Assembly: GCA_000499405.2 (NCBI GenBank)
Contig: HG738137.1
Coordinates: 19,926,603 to 19,990,602 of the forward strand
Direction of reading: 5' to 3'
Length of the DNA: 64,000 bases
Origin: Onchocerca volvulus
Taxonomy: Eukaryota; Nematoda; Chromadorea; Rhabditida; Onchocercidae
The translations under genes and the position numbers were made by a program. Below are positions 61,201-64,000 of the stretch, one piece after another. How positions within the stretch are numbered: the stretch's first letter is position 1; each line of letters begins with the position of its first letter. The notes beneath the pieces were generated by a model. It worked only from the letters and a program-made list of their open reading frames with translations. It had not been told where the DNA came from and did no database searches.

Positions 61201-64000
61201 AACGCAGCCAACCAAGGTCAATCTTAAATGAGTTATGTCCACTGATCCTGAGTAAAATGATGAAATTAAGGGATAAATTATAGATCAGAAGAAAATCTAC
61301 AAGGGGATTTTCTCAGGTAGACAAGTTTCATCTCCATAATATTAAAACTTTGTCCATTTCAATTCTGAAGTTTTCTTTTTTTTTTTATTAATCCAGTGAA
61401 AAAAAAACTACCAATGTTTTCAGGTGTAAATTCGACCCAGTAACTATCATCATGTTGTTTATAACATCGAACAGGTAATGGTCTACCTCGCGAATCTGAA
61501 AAAATAAAAAATTTATAAGACTAGAAAAATTAGGAATTAAAGAAGAATGAATAAATTAGCAAAACTGAAGCATGGACAATACAAAAACGTGATACACGTA
61601 TAATGACGAAGTGCAACAACGACATTAACGAACTAAAAATAATTGAAATTTTATATTAATTGGTAAAACCTCCAACAAGTAATTTGATCCTGAAATTAAC
61701 TTATTATAATAAAAATAATACATATTCTACTTTAATTTTTTCGCACTAATATATATATTTTTTTCAAAATAATAGTGTTCTGTATCTCATCAAACGCTGA
61801 ATTTAAAGTTAACCATCACTTGATGTGCAAATTTTGACCCAATTTCTCAAATATCACTGATCTAATTGATTGATCACGATAGCGCACAGTGTGCAGAGGG
61901 ATCGCAGAAGTCGATTAAAAATTTCAAGGAAAAAATTTTGAATTTTTGAAATTCACAACAAATATGCATGAACTCTTAGTTGGTTTCACTCTTATTTAAA
62001 TCACATTTCAGCAAAATTATACTTCCTGAGAAATTAGGAAATACCTGAAACTATTACATCCAGTTCACCATGTTCAGTGTCATTTAATGAAACTTCAAAA
62101 CGAGCCGTTTTGCCACGTTGTGCACGTGCTAATGCATCACCACGTGCTCGAACTGATCCTGCATCACTTACGATACATTCGTATGGGCATTCTGAAATGT
62201 AAGAAATGTCTGAATTACGAAAATTCCTAAGAAAGATCACAAAGTCATCACATTGTTTAAAAAAGTTTTAATAGGAAGAATTTAGAAACGAAAAATTTCA
62301 TTTCATCCACTTTCATCCAAATAATCCTTTCCCGTTTTCTGCTAATCGTTAAATTTTCTTGAAATGTCAGATTAGAAATATCGCTGATAATGAAGAACAG
62401 TGATTCGGGAAAACTTTAGACTAATCAATTGTCAGAAAAAATAAAAATTGATGTTAATGAAGAATCCCAAAAAACGAAAACGGTGTTTTCTCTTTTTCCT
62501 CATACATGCATTCATCATACATAAAATCTTAAACATAAATATTGTCATATAAATGAAATAAAAAAGACGAAAGCGAACAAATTAGTGAAAAAGAAAAAAG
62601 AAAACATGATTCGTCTGTTCTGACGAAAGTAGTTTGATTCATTTCAGGAACTGTACCCGGCAGAAGCATTTCATCGATCCTCACATCTATCAGATGAAGT
62701 CCAACTTGTCGTGGTATAAACGAACATACGTGTAAACCTTTTTTGACACGTTTCATCGTGCATGGTATTTCCTTACCTCCACATGTTACTCGTACTGTTG
62801 CATTCGATCCACCCGAACTTGACCAATCCACTAGAAATTATCAAATTTCAAAAATCAATTCAACTTCCGAAGTATTTCTTGACACTTTTTGATATAAAAG
62901 AAAGACTCAACCATTAAAACGTTGTTCGACGCCAACACGATCGTTTTTCAGGCCGATCACTCGTACAGCACTTAAATCCAGTACCGAAATTTTGAAAGGG
63001 CTTCCTCGGACATGTTCATCACCTACAAGTACTGATACACTATGAACACCTTCTGTTCGTGGTGTAAATTCCACTTCGAATATTTCATCGGGAAGTTTCT
63101 TCAGTGATACTGGCACCGGATTTCGATCTGAATCTGAAAGATGGAAAAACTATGTTCAGATTTGTTTCAATACGAAATTTGCAAGATTCACAAGATTGTA
63201 TGGTTTTAAAATCTAGAGTTTCCAATGAAACATTTAAAACATATAAAAACATAAGTACTGCCGTATTCATACTTCAACAAAGTGACCATCCAATAATCCT
63301 CCGAGTCAAATTTTGCAATACAAATTTTTCTTAAATAACTGATTAAACAGATTCTCGATGTGAATATTATGATAGGATATTCAACCAACAATTATTCAAA
63401 AAGATTTTATTGAATAATTGGATAAAGAGATGTGCTAACCAACGATGGCAATAGATAAGTGCTTTCCGACATCAGATTCTGCTCGAAGAATCAATTTAGA
63501 TGACGAACCAACCAAAGCTTGTTCAATCTCATCTACAAGTACAGCACCGCGACCGCTTTGAATAACCCGAACGTACTGCCGTTCCCCATAAGGTACTCCG
63601 TTGATAAAAACATCTACAGAATAATGACCTGTTTCATGAAAGCTGAAACAAATAAAAAATGGAAAGGAGAATTAAGAAATTCTAAAAGCAGCAATCTCTC
63701 ATTCGAGATTATACAAATACATCGATCAGATCAAGTATCAGAAGTCAATTCAATACAAACTATCTCAAGCTTAGAATGTTTCAGAACAAGAATTATTATG
63801 AATAAAATTGCAAATGTCAAATCTATTCATCAGCTTTGTTGTTATCGATAAATTTTTAATATTACTATTATATTTTTTCTTTCTGTTGTGTATTCCATTT
63901 GAAAAACTATACTATCAGGCTATTTCTTTCAAAAAATAATTACATGCAAAAGGCTCGAACAATTCCATCATTTCCAACTTTTGTTTTTACTGGCAGTAAT
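55295..64000 (-). CDS. Filamin, C-terminal part (ten Ig-like filamin repeats)
   Basis: Nineteen - strand exons, from 5' to 3': 63944-64000 (cut by window edge), 63440-63642, 62912-63133, 62657-62830, 62045-62191, 61412-61495, 60380-60520, 60093-60269, 59858-60004, 59380-59508, 59151-59288, 58662-58932, 58053-58180, 57794-57918, 57366-57528, 56640-56759, 56241-56361, 55914-56079, 55295-55657 (TGA 55295-55297). They join in phase, mostly phase 1, to about 1024 residues. Ten filamin repeats follow each other, recognised by ends such as VRGSPFKISV, SGSPFGIEV, VRGSPFRVQV, VPGSPFIFNV and VPGSPFLVMI and by AGxGxLTV-type strands. A hinge-like segment without Ig features (EQPSTSRALPFTNAVM ... THERSETD) separates repeats 7 and 8. 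The protein ends in a tail of about 100 residues rich in Pro, Gly and His. Filamins crosslink actin and anchor membrane proteins; the actin-binding N-terminus lies outside the window. Which nematode filamin paralog this is cannot be decided here. Confidence 0.93.
57145..57205 (-). repeat. A23/T18 inverted repeat in a filamin intron
   Basis: On the + strand 23 A residues are followed by CAACAC, an 11-base spacer, GTGT and then 18 T residues. The two homopolymers with the matching CAACAC/GTGTT edges can pair into a long AT hairpin. It lies in the intron between 56759 and 57366. It may be slippage-prone or an assembly-sensitive site; no function is known. Confidence 0.7.
60270..60379 (-). other. 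GC-AG intron in the filamin gene
   Basis: The - strand donor is ACCG|GCAAGT and the acceptor is TTTATAG. Splicing gives QPAVITVNRQLAGDGDLTV, which matches the conserved filamin pattern QPAxFTVxxxxAGxGxLxV without gap. The GT nine bases upstream (GCG|GTAATC) would leave phase 0 and break the frame of the next exon. Confidence 0.8.

Overview
The window is eukaryotic nuclear DNA and looks nematode, most likely from the filarial branch. The basis is very A+T-rich sequence, small exons split by many introns with TTTCAG-type acceptors, and gene families with typical nematode structure. The species cannot be fixed from the sequence alone. No bacterial-style operon, CRISPR array, rRNA gene or convincing tRNA gene was seen.

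Four genes could be rebuilt exon by exon, with splice sites and reading phase agreeing throughout. (1) 4000-11681, + strand: a 12-exon, 539-residue coiled-coil protein resembling the LZTS/N4BP3 (Fez1-domain) family. (2) 18568-25607, + strand: a large BPI/LBP-type lipid-binding protein. Its N- and C-terminal BPI halves are separated by a low-complexity linker of about 330 residues carrying six 9-residue repeats and two RSKR sites. (3) 44017-46670, - strand: a tetraspanin lacking only its first exon. (4) 55295-64000, - strand: the C-terminal part of a filamin, with ten filamin repeats (the first cut by the window edge), a hinge-like segment and a proline-rich tail.

Between these genes lie long stretches with no secure coding. 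They contain three solo LTRs of one retrotransposon family, all in the same orientation (12643-13465, 49265-50093, 51895-52669); two have perfect 5-bp target-site duplications. From about 28.0 to 41.25 kb the sequence has a marked strand bias: A/C-rich to about 33.05 kb, then strongly T/G-rich to about 41.25 kb, then A/C-rich again. This could be an unrecognised divergent transcription unit or a replication-initiation zone. The T/G arm holds a roughly 1.05-kb tandem duplication and two candidate exons.

Three introns, one in each of the BPI, tetraspanin and filamin genes, use a GC donor of the form GCAAGT. In each case the reading phase or the family alignment supports the GC donor over nearby GT sites. 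The four genes show no obvious shared pathway. The neighbourhood looks like ordinary mixed nematode gene order interrupted by retrotransposon remnants.
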